NCBI GenBank assembly: GCA_008638375.1
Contig: CM018048.1
Location: 5,557,089-5,621,088, forward strand
Direction: 5' to 3'
Length of the DNA: 64,000 bases
DNA from: Nyssa sinensis
Lineage: Eukaryota; Streptophyta; Magnoliopsida; Cornales; Nyssaceae
The notes under the pieces are model-generated. The model saw only the letters and a list, made by a program, of their open reading frames with translations. It was not told the origin of the DNA and made no database searches. Made by a program: the position numbers and the translations under genes. This document shows positions 50,980-62,681 of this stretch, piece after piece (position 1 is the first letter of the stretch; the number at the start of each line of letters is the position of its first letter).

Positions 50980-51973
50980 GGGCATCTCCAGTGGTAACTC
51001 AAACCCATATCAAATTTAAATTTGAATCGACATTCACAAAAATCACCCTCCAACCCTAGACTTAAACTCATACCAAATCAAGTTTTACTCAAGTCCAAAC
51101 CCAAATCAGCGTGTTACTGTTCAAAACATCAAATTTCTAACGACTATTTTTTTGTTCCTACCTAGTCTCACTTCAGATGAAAAATGAAAGGAAAAGGCAA
51201 GGAAAAGAAATGAAAAGAAAATCAGGAAAACAGACCTGGTGGGAATCGATGATGGCGGGAACGACGCGCAGAGACGGTTGGTGAAGAACGCTAGTCTACC
51301 GAAGCACGATCTCGGCGTACTCCTTTGCACGACTCCGTCGAAGGGGTCGGACAAAGGTTCCTAGAACGATAAAAAAATAGGCATAGATAGATAGTATGCA
51401 CAATGGTAAAAAATATGACAAGAAAATAACGGTAACATAGATTTGATAGAATAGTAAAATAAATTTTAATTTTTTTCTCTATAAATTCTCATTAATTTTA
51501 TTTTTAATGTTTTTTTTAATTAATGTAATTTTTTTTTCAATGTAATATTATTTTATTTTTAATGTTTCTTTTAATTAATATGATGTTTTTTTTTAATGTA
51601 ATGTTATTTTATTTTTAATGTTGTTTTTAATTAATGTAATATTTTTTTAATGCAATGTTATTTTATTTTCAATGTTGCTTTTAATTAATGTAATATTTTT
51701 TTAATGCGATGTTGCTTTGAAGAAAATGGAAAGAAATTAAAATAAGAGAAAAAAAATTATGAAAAAATTTGGGAGGAATTGAAAATTAAGAGTGAAAGAG
51801 GTTTGGAAGAAAAAAGAAGAGGAAAAATAATTTTTGAAAAAAAATGACATAAAATAGTTTTTGAAATAAGATAACTTTTAAAAAAGATTTGAGTAAAACT
51901 AAAGTTGTTATTAGATAACATTAAACTCAAAGCGAATTTTGAGTTTGAGTCTTAGTGACAACTGGAGATGGTC
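50980..51973. mobile_element. Harbinger/Tourist-like element, copy 2
   Basis: Ends GGGCATCTCCAGTGG and, reversed, GACCATCTCCAGTTG, flanked by TAA (50977-50979 and 51974-51976). It is a direct neighbour of copy 1 and shares one TAA with it. The first about 230 bp align with copy 1 ('cataccaaatcaagttttac', 'tgttactgttcaaaacatc'). It contains the minisatellite at 51485-51715. Confidence 0.65.
51485..51715 (+). repeat. AT-rich minisatellite, about four units of 55-60 bp
   Basis: Repeats of 'ttattttatttttaatgttg' followed by 'ctttt' or 'ttttt' and 'aattaatgtaatattttttt'. The spacing is 55-60 bp, with small length changes in the T runs. Confidence 0.7.
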
Positions 51974-52019
51974 TAACAAGTCTTTTGCTGCGAGAAAATG
52001 AGAATTGAGAGTCTCCAAT

Positions 52020-53403
52020 TGTCACAGGGTCAAAATTTGAACTCAAATTTTTTCGCCTGTGCGGTGTCAAAACTGCTGCCTTGACTAGCCAACCACACAA
52101 CACCCAAAGGAAAGTTGAATCCCTAGAATGGGATTCCAATACCGTAAGGTCTGCACAATTCAATTATAAACACGAACTGAGGCACACACAGAACACGGCC
52201 ATTACAGGAAACACATTCCCAACCTTTTATTCACTATACACTCATATGAATACAAAGGACACCAGCCAAGATTACAAAGACAGACTCTCTCCCTCACAGA
52301 TTCGCCTTCTCCACACTTCTGTATATGTCTCTCTGTTGTATATACTTCTGTATATCATCTCGCAACCCCAAGCATGCATATATAGGCAGCCATGCACAAC
52401 TTCTTGGCAGTTGACACCCCAAACTGCCAAAGGGCTTGTTGGCACCACCCAGGCACTGCCACATACTCTGCAATACATACACACGCACATATATATTGAC
52501 AGAATAATATAAAACCGTCATGGTGTATGACACGCACATGACAGTGCAGTTGACACCCCTCAACTACTAGGGTTTGTCAGGAATAATAGCACACAGCCAC
52601 CTGTCCCTTGCAGTTGCGCCCCCAACTGCTAGGGCTATCTAAAGCCATGGATTTGCGCTACCTGTGAGCAGCAGTTCCTCTCCTTGCTGCACACAATGTG
52701 AGCCCTTGGATCAGTGCGCCAACACAGCAGGCGGTTGCCTTGCCTGCCCTTAGCTAACCTTATATTCTACCAGCCCCGCAACTGCCAGCCCAGCAACTGA
52801 CCCGCAACTGCTAGTCCAGCAATTGCCCCGCAATTGTCAGCCCAGCAACTGCTCCGTAACTACTTCCGTGTCAGCCCTCATTGCCAAGCCATGCCCCTAC
52901 ATGCCTTGGTCTTTCTTTAGCCGCATAGATCACTCCCCTATGAGCGCCTCAAGGAGGTACTCTCCCTATATATGTCTTATGAAGATTTGCCCACCTGACA
53001 GGAGTGGATACAACAACTTGCAAAACGAGTTCTTCCCCCTGTGCGCATTTGCCTTGCCAAAGGCAATCTGTGCGCCATACTGTTCACAAAAGCATTAACT
53101 GCACCAACTCTGAATTGTCTAAGTATTCTTTCAACACTTAGACAATCTTCAACATATCCACAAGGATGCCCATGAGAGACCACCCTCATCTTGTTGGTTG
53201 ACGCTCACCAACTTAGCCAACTTCATAATGTCATTCCAACACTGAATACCATTCTGCTCCCGAATCCCATTCCACACTTGAATGTTATTCCAATGACTTA
53301 GCATTCCTTCCCTCATGTCAAGCCATCAAACAAGCCATCAAGGCATCGCATGCCTCCCCTGCCCAAGCCACAGCCGCCGTGTCAAGTAGAAAAGGGTCTA
53401 ACA
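52020..53403. mobile_element. solo LTR directly upstream of HISN3
   Basis: The 1,384-bp segment starts TGTCACAGGGTC and ends GGGTCTAACA, with a perfect 5-bp target duplication CCAAT (52015-52019 and 53404-53408). There is no internal coding region, so I read it as a solo LTR. Its interior has a short tandem array of 'cagcaactg/ccgcaactgc' words (about 52780-52860) and a TATA-like 'ccctatatatgtc' at about 52965-52977 on the plus strand. It ends 53 bp before the upstream HISN3 ATG. Confidence 0.75.
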
Positions 53404-53456
53404 CCAATCCACTTCAACATCGTCTGGCCTCCCTCCACTCCCCAAAACTCTGAACT

Positions 53457-53540
53457 ATGCATTCTGAAATGGCAACGACAAGCTTAAATTCATCACCACC
53501 ACTATGCCTTCTCCGATTTCAGGTATGTCTGCTTCCACTT

Positions 53541-53600
<60 letters not shown>

Positions 53601-56600
53601 TGCTATAGGATTGAAGTCTTTTTCTAGTACTTGAATCTGGGATTTTTGCTCTGCGCAGGACCTCATAGGCTATTGATACGATGTGGAGTTCGATTTCGCC
53701 CTTGCATTGACATACACAAGGTTGGTGGACTTCAATCTTGGAATTCAAAGTTTGAATTTATGTCTGAGAACGTGAATGAATCTTTTTTTGGGGGTTATAT
53801 CTGGTTCAATTTTTTTCGAAATGCCTGCTTCTTGATGATTCAAATCATAGTTTGAAATTGATTCTGTAGCTTTGCCTCAAGCCGAGGTTCTAGGAAAGCT
53901 CCTTGAGGTGCCACCTCCATGTTTAACTAACCTAAAGCTTAGGTCTGTCAGTTTGATGCTATGTTGAGACATGCACCTCACAACCTGAGATTTGCATTGC
54001 GCCTGAAATATAGACGGCTCTTTTTTTGTGCCTGAAATGTAGACTCTTTTTACAATTGTGTGTGTATATATAGGATGAATAGGAAGTTGATATTTTCTGT
54101 GGATTTATACCTTTAAAACCTCCCTATCGTTCATGCTCATACATGTTTTCAACTCTTAATATTTAATTAAGGGTGGAAGAAACACATCGTGGCAAATTAA
54201 GTTAAAGTTTTTGTTTGATAGTTAAGGATGTTTATTTCAATAGCTACCTTAATTTTCATGAATATTTGATAATGTTTACTGCATTACTTGTGAAGAGATA
54301 CAAGCTATATGACTGCAGCCATCTAGCATTTCATGCAGTGATACTTCTGTGAGGTAGTCACTAGAGTTGCTTGCTTTGACTTGCTTGTTTGAAATATAGT
54401 TTGATTTCAGGGTAAGGTGAAGCAAATTGTTGGGTCTACACTTCGGGAATCAATGAAGGGTGGGTCAACTCTTGTGACCAATTTTGAATCAGATAAATCA
54501 GTGGCAGAATATGCAAATCTGTACAGAGAAGATGGACTTTCAGGTGGACACGCTATTATGCTTGGAGCTGATCCTTTTAGCAAATCTGCAGCCATTGAAG
54601 CATTACATGCTTATCCTGGTAGGCCAGTGCTTTTATGTATCTTGCTAGAAAATCTGTTCTCCACTAATATATGTTTCCCCGTTTATATGTTCTGATAGTC
54701 TATATGCCTAGTATTACAGATTGCGAACAAAAAACTAACAGTAATTAAAATTATTTTCATTTGGTTATTATCAATATGGATAAAATGCAATGTGATCTGT
54801 ATTGAATTTGTGATCAGAAGTATCTGGTTGTAAGTTAGCAGTGGATCCATGAAAATTATTTTTATTTTTTGCTGTCCTTTCATCATATTTTTTAATAGTT
54901 TGAGTAGGATGTATATTGGTCGGAACTAGAAACTTACAATTACAATACGTATTGGTCTCAAATTTTTTGGTCAGAATTTGATAAACTTAATTTTGTGATG
55001 CCATATAAATTTGCTTGTGGCATTGGCTGGTAATTGTTACGGAAGGGGGCTTGGTGTCTAACCTATCTTTGCTTATATTGCTAGAATCCCCCCAAAGTAC
55101 ACATCCGATGCGAGACTCATGTGAGTCCCATGATAGGCTCCCTTCGTCCAGACCTTGACACCCTTGTCAAGAGGGCCCACCCTACCCGTATCCTCCTTTT
55201 GGCGCTCAGTGTGGGCCCTGCAGGCTACTTGCTGTGAAGCCTTCACCACCCGTAGTACCCTTGGTCCCTCCGGTTGGCTCTAATTCCACTGTCATTTAGG
55301 GCACCTATTATCTAATCCAAAAGTTTAAGTTGTTAGGTCGTATTGTTTTCCTCTGCTTATATGCCTAGGAACCCCAATACAAACCATTATATCATCCTTG
55401 TGACAATAATGCACTGGGGATTGTTAAAATTACCTTTTTGCACAATTTGGAAATAACTTTATTTACCGACCTATCAGAAAAAAGAAAGAAACCTTATAAG
55501 TTCATTTTAGATATTGATGAGGAATACTTTTTGGGATGATAATTTATCCTTGTCACATAAATCTGCTTGTACTTTAATTGCAATTCCACTTGCTTAATCA
55601 ATTACATCAAGGCACACAAAAGAAACTCTGGTATTATCAATTCCTTTATTGTAGAAGAATGATGTTCTTTGTTGTAAATCTTAGGATTCTTCTTTATATT
55701 ATTCTTACATAAAAAAATGAAATTTCAAAAGGACTGATATAAAGTCCAAGTATGTTTGGGTAAATACATCAGATTTCTGTATCATTGCTGACAAAAGAAG
55801 TTAAGTGCTTTTAGAGGATGACATTCATCTTTGATCTATATGGTTGATGATATGTCTAAACTGACAGATTTTTCCTCTGCTGAACTTACCGCGAGGACCG
55901 ATAACATCTAGGTGGTTTGCATGTTGGAGGTGGTGTCAATTCGGACAATGCTTTGAGTTACATAGAGGAAGGAGCCAGCCATGTCATTATCACATCAGTA
56001 TGTTTTTATTATATAATGAAGAAAACATGTGTTGTAGGCATGCTTTTACATGAGAACCTTTTTAGCTTTTCCCCTTTAAGTTTCTCTCTCTTCCTCTCAC
56101 TTGTATTTCAAGTTCCATGTACAACGTGAACATTAGAGTTTTTGAAATAAAGAGCCACTAAGGCATCATTTCTGCTTTATGTGCTCTGATATTATCATGT
56201 CGATATTATATATTCTTCTTATGTAAAGCTTTAAAGAGGGGACTACTAGGTGGGTTGGTTATACTTTAGAAACCGAATCAGTGTACAGATTGTAAGCTAA
56301 CTGATCTATGTCTTGCTGACTATTCTATGGAGTCCCTATGTTCAGAAAAATTGGTGTAAGCATCCTCTGGTCTTTATTGTTATTATTACTATTGTTATTT
56401 TTTAAATGTAGTCTCAAATGGAAGAGGCACGATGAAGCCTCCCTTCTATGCGAATGATGGAATATAGCTTATTTCCCATCTCCAGATTATATATAATCCA
56501 TGTGATCAAGTTCTTCAGGGACCAAGATGGATAGTAGATCAGTTTCAGTACTTAAGATGTGTGATTAGTGCGTTAAATTACGTGAAAGTTATATAATCAA

Positions 56601-59600
56601 GATGGAGAATAAGATTCCTTTTCCAAATTAAAACTAGAAGAGTGTCTATATGCTGGGTTTAATGCCTTATTAATGTGGACAATTATGATGGATGTAAATG
56701 TTAGAAAAACCTTGAGAGGGGTTGGAAGGCATTTACTTTTGGACGTCCTATGCTATCCTTGCATTATTCTCATCCGTATCTTTTACATTGGCAAAAATAA
56801 AACACACATGCACACTCCGTACCAAGTGTTTATAAGAGAGTTTTTTTCTTTGAATTGGACTCAATTATATTTAGAAGCATGTGGAAGTGTCATGACTTTT
56901 AGACAGTCCTGCATCCCTAAACAAAAAATCTGGGGATGAATCTATTTTCAGTTTATATGATGTTTTTATGATGAGGTTGTGGGAGAATGTATTTTCTTTG
57001 AATTTGGATGTATTCAAAATGAAAGACCTCCTTAAGTTATTATTATTACTTTAATCTAAATTTTCATCTTCTTAACCTTTATGCTCAATTTCATTGCAGT
57101 ATGTATTCAATAATGGACAAATGGACCTTGAGAGGCTAAAAGAAGTAGTCCGTGTTGTTGGAAAACAGAGGCTTGTTTTGGATCTTAGTTGCAGGAAGAA
57201 GGTATGACATTCTACCTAGATCCTAGGAGTTATATATCTATTCGTGGAAGGTTTATTGGACCGGTGAAATTATGTCCAGCTTCTCTTTTCTTGAAACTTC
57301 CAACATTTCTTGGCAATAACATTTAATAGTCAAATGAAATTAATGCAAGCATTGCTGCAAAAACACTCATTCTATTTACAAATTTTAGCTGCATGGTTAC
57401 TGAAAAAAAAACATTTATTGATGAGGTTTTGATTAACTGAACTTCAGACAAATTATATGCCAGGCTCCTAGTGTGGAATTTTATGTTGGTGACTCAAAAT
57501 GGTGATGTACAGGATGATAAGTATGCAGTCGTCACTGATAGATGGCAGAAGTTCAGCAATGTATATCTTGATGAAAAAGTATTGGAGTTTCTTGCCCTTT
57601 ATGCTGATGAGTTTCTAGTCCTTGGAGTTCATGTTGAAGGGAAAAAGTAAGTTCCATGTCAACCTTCATTTTCTTTTTCCTGATTGCTGCAACATTGCAT
57701 CTACTAGATAATGCCTTAAATCCAGGGTTCTATACTTGTTACTGTTTATGTTTAGTTGCTTTCAGCATTTATAATTTATAGTAGTTTGTCAATGATCATT
57801 GAGAGCTGAGATCTTTTTAACTTCATTATAGTATCTGTGCTCACCATTTCAGTTTTTTTTTTTTCATTTTGTGGAATTGAACCTGGAGAAATTTCAAGGT
57901 TCTATCTATAGTATCTTTATTGGAAAATGTCTTGGCAGATTATTTAAAGGAGGCAGATTGTCTTTCCAAGAGAGGGTGCTATGGCTTCGAGAACTTTCTT
58001 GGAGATTATTTACCCTCCTGTGGATTCTTTGTTTGTTTGTTTTTTTTTTTAAATCAATCTTATTAAGGAGATCTCTCTCTTGCACTTTTTTTTTTGGTTG
58101 TAATGAAATTGTGATGCAAGTCTCCTTTTGTATATGGGTTTGCCCCCTTGGTGCTGTTAGAAGTATATTAGGGTTACCTATATATTATTGTGATACTAGG
58201 GTTAGGGTTAACTGCCACATATATATTATTGTGTAATGCTAGTGGGATTAGGGTTCTATAGTTTGTTTCCTTTATTTATACTTTCCATGTACAACCTCAT
58301 AACCCTCCTATATAAGGAGCTCTCTTGTTTAGTTTCTGTAAAGAATTCAGTCTAACACAATGTAGTCATTTGGGTTTTTTCGTTTTCTCTCTTCTCTCTT
58401 TCTGTTATATTTTATGTCACTTTTATATTATTTCACCAAATCTAACTTGGTATCACAACTTCTCCTTCTTTATTCTGATTTTTCTCTGGTTTAATTTACC
58501 CTGTCTGGTTCTGGTTCAACAAGTTTATGCTTCCTTCCCTCTGATTTTCTCTCTTGTGCCGCATGTTCTGGTTCTGCCTAGCCGCTGCTTCTGCTTTGCT
58601 TTTACTCTTTTTCCCCCTGCTTTTCCTGTTGCCGCGCCGCCCTCTCTTTCTGCCCCTGATCAGCGCTTCTCTAAAAACAATCCCCAGCCGCGCCGTCTTT
58701 CTTGTCTTATTGTATATCCTATGCTGCTTTGTTTTTTTATTCTCTCCTGCGCCAGCCTCTGGTTCAGCGCCCAAGCCTCCGTTTCTCTTTCTTTTTTTTT
58801 TTTATTCTTTTCAGCCCCTGCGCCCAGCCAAAGCTTCCCAAGCCAAGATCCCCAGCCGCCTTTTTTTGACTTTTCTTCCAGCAATCTGCTTCTTCCTTGC
58901 TGATCTCCAAGCCGCAACGCCTCCTTTTTCTTAAGTCTTTCCATGCGCCGAAATCTAAGGCCATGGAAAAGGAATTCTGAAACAATATCATCTTCTGACA
59001 GAGTTTGAAGCGCTCCCCAAAGAAACCCAAGAGAAACTGCACGATGGTGCATTCATAGATCTTTTGAATTCCACCTAGGAAGCAATAGTTTTGGCTCCAT
59101 GGATTGCTCTTTCTGTTCGTCTAAGGCCAAGCATTTGGGAATACATAAAGTGCATACTAGCGCACTTGTTGTTGAGCCATTGACCGTGCCAGAGTCTCTG
59201 CACTTTAAAGAAGAACTCGTTGATGGAAGCCAACTGCTTCTAATTCTTTTTTACTCTTTTGTTCTCCACTGCCGCTGTCATCATCATGCCCACTGTCCCA
59301 AGCTGTTTCTGTCATCATTTGCCCACTGCCCAAGCTGCAGTTTTGTTGCCCGCTCATCTGTTCTCTGTTACTCTGGTTTTTTGTGTTGATCTATTCTCTC
59401 TTTGTGTTAACTGTTGGTTCTTTCTTTTCTTCCTTTTACGCCCCACCGCGCCGCTTCTTTTTCTGCTTTTTTTATTTTGTCTTTCTTTGCCTAGCTGCTG
59501 CGCTGATTCCTTTGCTTTAGCCGTTCTCCCTTTTTCTTTCTGTTTCAGCCAGCCGCCTCTTCTCTATTTGCTTTCTGCTACTGCTTCCTTTCTCTGTTTC

Positions 59601-62600
59601 TTTCTTCCAAGCCGCAACGTCCCCTCTTTGCTTTCTCCCTGTTCATCTTTTGCTGTTCAGTCCTGTTCCAACTGCACCAAATAGCTCGCGCCATCGTATT
59701 TGGTTCCTCTGCTTCTTTGACATTCATCCGCCATGTCAGTAGTCTGCCATTCATCTGCTTATGCACATCATGTTCGATCTCTCACCTGTTCTAAGACCCC
59801 AAACCTGCTCACTCTGCTCTACTCCTTTTTCCTCTGTTTTTCTTACTCTGATTTCTGATTTCTGATTTCTTTGGTGGAATAATGCTTATTTATAGATCTG
59901 ATTTCTGCTTTCTGATTTCTCCCTAGCCGCTGATTCTTTTCTGTTTTCTCCTTTGCCCCTGCGCTCTTTTCTGTTTTCTCCTCTGCCCCTGCGCTGCTTC
60001 TTCTCTTTTTGTTTTCTTCCCTTGCTTCAGTTGCCGCTTGTTCGTTTTAATTTTTCCATTCCGCCGTTCCCTCTGATTCTTTCTTTATTCTTCATTTTCT
60101 CTACTGCGTCTCTGCTATTCCTTTTCTTTCTTCTTTCTAATCTCAGCCGTAGCTCTGGTTCCACCTCAGTAAGCAGCGGTTCCGTCTCAGTCACAGCCAC
60201 AGCTGCAACCCCACATCAGGTCCCAGCGTCTTAGCCGCCGCAGTACTGATTTCATCTCAGCAGCAGTTCATCCCTAGCATTCTCATCATCATTTGTTCCA
60301 ATGTCTCAGCAAGCCGCAGCACTAGTTCTGTCTCAGCCACAACTCTGGTTTTGTCTCAGCCACCATGTCAGCTTGGGTTACATCTCCGTTTCAGCCACAA
60401 CGCCACCAAGTACACCAGTCCACGTCTAGATTTTGTTTACAAACTCAAGTTGGTCTACCTCCCACCTTGAGTTTGAGGGAGGGTGTTAGAAGTATATTAG
60501 GGTTACCTATATATTATTGTGATACTAGGGTTAGGGTTAGCCGCCACATATATATTATTGTGTAATGCTAGTGGGATTAGGGTTCTATAGTTTGTTTCCT
60601 TTAGTTATACTTTTCATGTATAACCTCATAACCCTCCTATATAAGGAGCTCTCTTGTTTAGTTTCTGTAAAGAATTCAGTCTAATACAATGTAGTCATTT
60701 GGGTTTTTTCGTTTTCTCTCTTCTCTCTTTCTGTTATATTTTCTGTCACTTTTATATTATTCCACCAAATCAAACAGGTGCCATTTATACCATTTGCTTA
60801 TCCAAAAAAAAAAAAAAGGATCATTAGTGTCATCACTCATCAGTTTAAGATGATGTCGCATAACACTTCTTGTCAAGCCAATGGAGGGCCACATTGTTTT
60901 TCCGGACTAGCTTTGGTCTCCTAAGTAAATACTCTGTTGCTTTTATGAAAGTAGTTTCTTTGGCTTTATCCTGCATTTTCTCTTTTGTTCTCCTGCTATT
61001 ATTAGTTTAATTTCTTACAATTTACCATTAACTTAAATTAATGAATACTGGGAATATGAATATTGATAAATGGCATCATTATTTAAAAGTTAAAAGAAGA
61101 ATTTCATCCAAAAATAGGATGAAATGTGTCAGAGTTCAGGAATACATTCAAGTTTTTCATCATTAAAAAAATGTTAATGCATTATTCTGGAAGAATGGTC
61201 CATTGACTAAAAGAGCACATTTTAATAGATTGGGAACTCAAAGGATGTTGATGAAGAATTTGAGGAAGACCACCCATGAAATTAAATTTCAATTGAGTTG
61301 ATCGAAGGTTAAATGGGTTGTTGCAGAAACTAAGTAGGTTGAGAAAGTTCCATATTCAAGCCCGACTAATGTAAGAAATCCCCGTCACAGTTAGCCACAA
61401 AGAAAGCTCCCCTAGCCAGCCAGACTGTTGCCAGTTGTCCTGATATCCCTGCTCCCCAATTCCAATGAAGTATGTATAAGACATTTTAGTACCTTGGCTG
61501 AGGATTCCAAATACTGGCCAAATCAATTTAGTTTTAAGCAGTTACTAAAAGTTCAGGTTACATGATTAAAATCAGTTTTGGGAGCATGCATGTGTAATTG
61601 ATTGGATGATGTTGAAAGACAGTCATGTTCTGCATTAGCAAACTGGGACTTGCCCTGTTTTGAAATTTTGGTTGCACATGAAAAGCAGTATCATGTGTAG
61701 TGTAATTGTACAGTGTTTGATGCTTCCATTTAATTCATCAAGGTGATTGGGTTTCAACTTCTTGTTTGTTTCAGGCTTGGAATTGATGAAGTGCTAGTGG
61801 AATTGCTTGGAAGGCATTCACCGGTGTGTAAAATATTATTCTTGATCTGTTTATATGTTTGTATAGAGTAGCTTGCTATTTTCTCTTATTCTCCATTTTC
61901 AATTCTCACTTAAATATCCATAGGTATTATATGACCAACAAAATCATGCTTCATCTCATTTCTACCCTAAATACTTGTACTGCTACAGATTATTTCTTTT
62001 GATCAAAAAATATTTAAAAAGACCCATAAATGTTCAAATGCTGACCTTTGGAAAACAGTTCTTAATAACAATTACTACATGAACTTCAACTCAAATCAAC
62101 AGGGCCTTATCCCAATTATTTGGGGGTCGCTAGACAAATCTTATCTCGCCATTCTTCAATTACTAGGTGAACTTAATGAGTTGAAATTCAGAATACTATC
62201 TAGGTCGGTCCTTTGTGAATGATAGACACTTGAAGACAAAAGGAAAGTTTCCGGGCAAGCCCGGATGTCCAGCTTATGAGTCATTTTTATATGGTCTGCT
62301 TGTTGGTTTAAAGTGAAGCTCTGAATCTTGCATGTGGAGGAAACTAAATTTTAATTAGGCCTCAATTAGACATGGAATCAATGGCTACATGTGGGAATCA
62401 TGGTTTGTGATGATGGAACCGAGTCATTGATATATATATATATATATGTGTATGTGTGTGTGTGTGAACCTATTTATGCTGATTCATTGTGATTTGGGTG
62501 TCAGATTCCGGTGACATATGCTGGTGGTGTAACGGTCTTGGCTGAGTTGGAGAGGATAAAAGTTGCAGGCATGGGACGTGTGGATGTTACTGTGGGTAGT

Positions 62601-62681
62601 GCCCTGGATATATTTGGGGGCAAATTGGCATACAAAGATGTTGTAGCTTGGCATTTTCAGCAGGAGGCCTTGGCGGTTTAG
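53457..62681 (+). CDS. HISN3: 1-(5-phosphoribosyl)-5-[(5-phosphoribosylamino)methylideneamino]imidazole-4-carboxamide isomerase, plastid (HisA type)
   Basis: Histidine biosynthesis step 4 (EC 5.3.1.16), an Amadori-type isomerisation of ProFAR to PRFAR by a TIM-barrel enzyme, in plastids in plants. Exons by splice consensus: 53469-53522 (or from ATG 53457), 53628-53720, 54411-54618, 55912-55997, 57100-57201, 57513-57646, 61775-61823 and 62505-62681 (TAG). All phases join, giving 300 codons (304 from the upstream ATG), close to Arabidopsis HISN3. Exon 2 uses the acceptor at 53626-53627; an alternative at 53657-53658 would need a different start, ATG 53504. Landmarks: leader about 1-40; '[11 protein letters not shown]' with Asp46; 'GGGVNSDNA'; '[11 protein letters not shown]' with Asp175 (the two family catalytic aspartates); 'TYAGGVTV' and '[12 protein letters not shown]' phosphate loops. 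Odd points are 'LVLGVHVEG' (residues 216-224) and 'DEVLVE', discussed as a finding. Confidence 0.9.
53541..53601 (+). repeat. (TC)n(TA)n microsatellite in HISN3 intron 1
   Basis: About 30 bp of TC repeats followed directly by about 25 bp of TA repeats, between the exon 1 donor (53523) and the exon 2 acceptor (53627). Confidence 0.8.
54619..55911 (+). other. HISN3 intron 3 with an unclassified GC-richer insert
   Basis: A block at about 55020-55330 ('atgcgagactcatgtgagtc', 'aagagggcccaccctacc', 'ggtccctccggttggct') differs in composition from the surrounding AT-rich intron and looks like a repeat insertion. I cannot classify it and see no target duplication. Confidence 0.4.
57862..58149 (+). 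mobile_element. LINE-like 3' fragment in HISN3 intron 6 (split by the Copia-like element)
   Basis: Same fragment as 40327-40675 in the partial copy. Its end, 'ttggtgcc' then 'atttataccatttgcttatcc' and an A run, is displaced to 60777-60815 by the later LTR element. Sense orientation relative to HISN3. Confidence 0.5.
58155..58447 (+). repeat. 5' LTR of the Copia-like element
   Basis: Ends in CT instead of CA, and is followed at once by the primer-binding-site-like TGGTATCAC. Confidence 0.85.
60484..60776 (+). repeat. 3' LTR of the Copia-like element
   Basis: Perfect TG...CA ends, preceded by the polypurine tract and followed by the GGTGC target copy. Confidence 0.88.

Larger units (their letters stand above)
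58155..60776 (+). mobile_element. non-autonomous Copia-like LTR retrotransposon (2.6 kb)
   Basis: Two 293-bp LTRs (58155-58447 and 60484-60776) start TGTTAGAAG, differ at about ten positions by eye, and are flanked by the perfect 5-bp duplication GGTGC (58150-58154 and 60777-60781). Immediately after the 5' LTR, TGGTATCACAAC resembles a primer-binding site for initiator-Met tRNA. Just before the 3' LTR is the purine tract 'gagtttgagggaggg', as in Copia elements. The 2.04-kb interior is pyrimidine-rich with no gag, protease, integrase or reverse-transcriptase motif, so it must be mobilised in trans. Each LTR has a TATA box ('cctatataagg', 58308 onward) and the telomere-like 'tagggttagggtta'. 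It lies in HISN3 intron 6, sense orientation. Confidence 0.9.

Noticed and set aside
52777..52861. CRISPR-like short repeats
   Set aside because: Tandem degenerate 'gcaactgc' words without constant spacers, in a plant LTR; simple tandem repeats.
56673..56939. 88-codon open frame in HISN3 intron 4, with a mirror frame at 41664-41927
   Set aside because: The two are similar only because the intron is duplicated; no domain, and the mirror frame starts in the GA-repeat border.
58325..60234. Many open frames up to 192 codons in the Copia-like element
   Set aside because: The interior is pyrimidine-rich (runs of Ser/Leu/Phe) with no gag-pol motif on either strand; a composition artefact.
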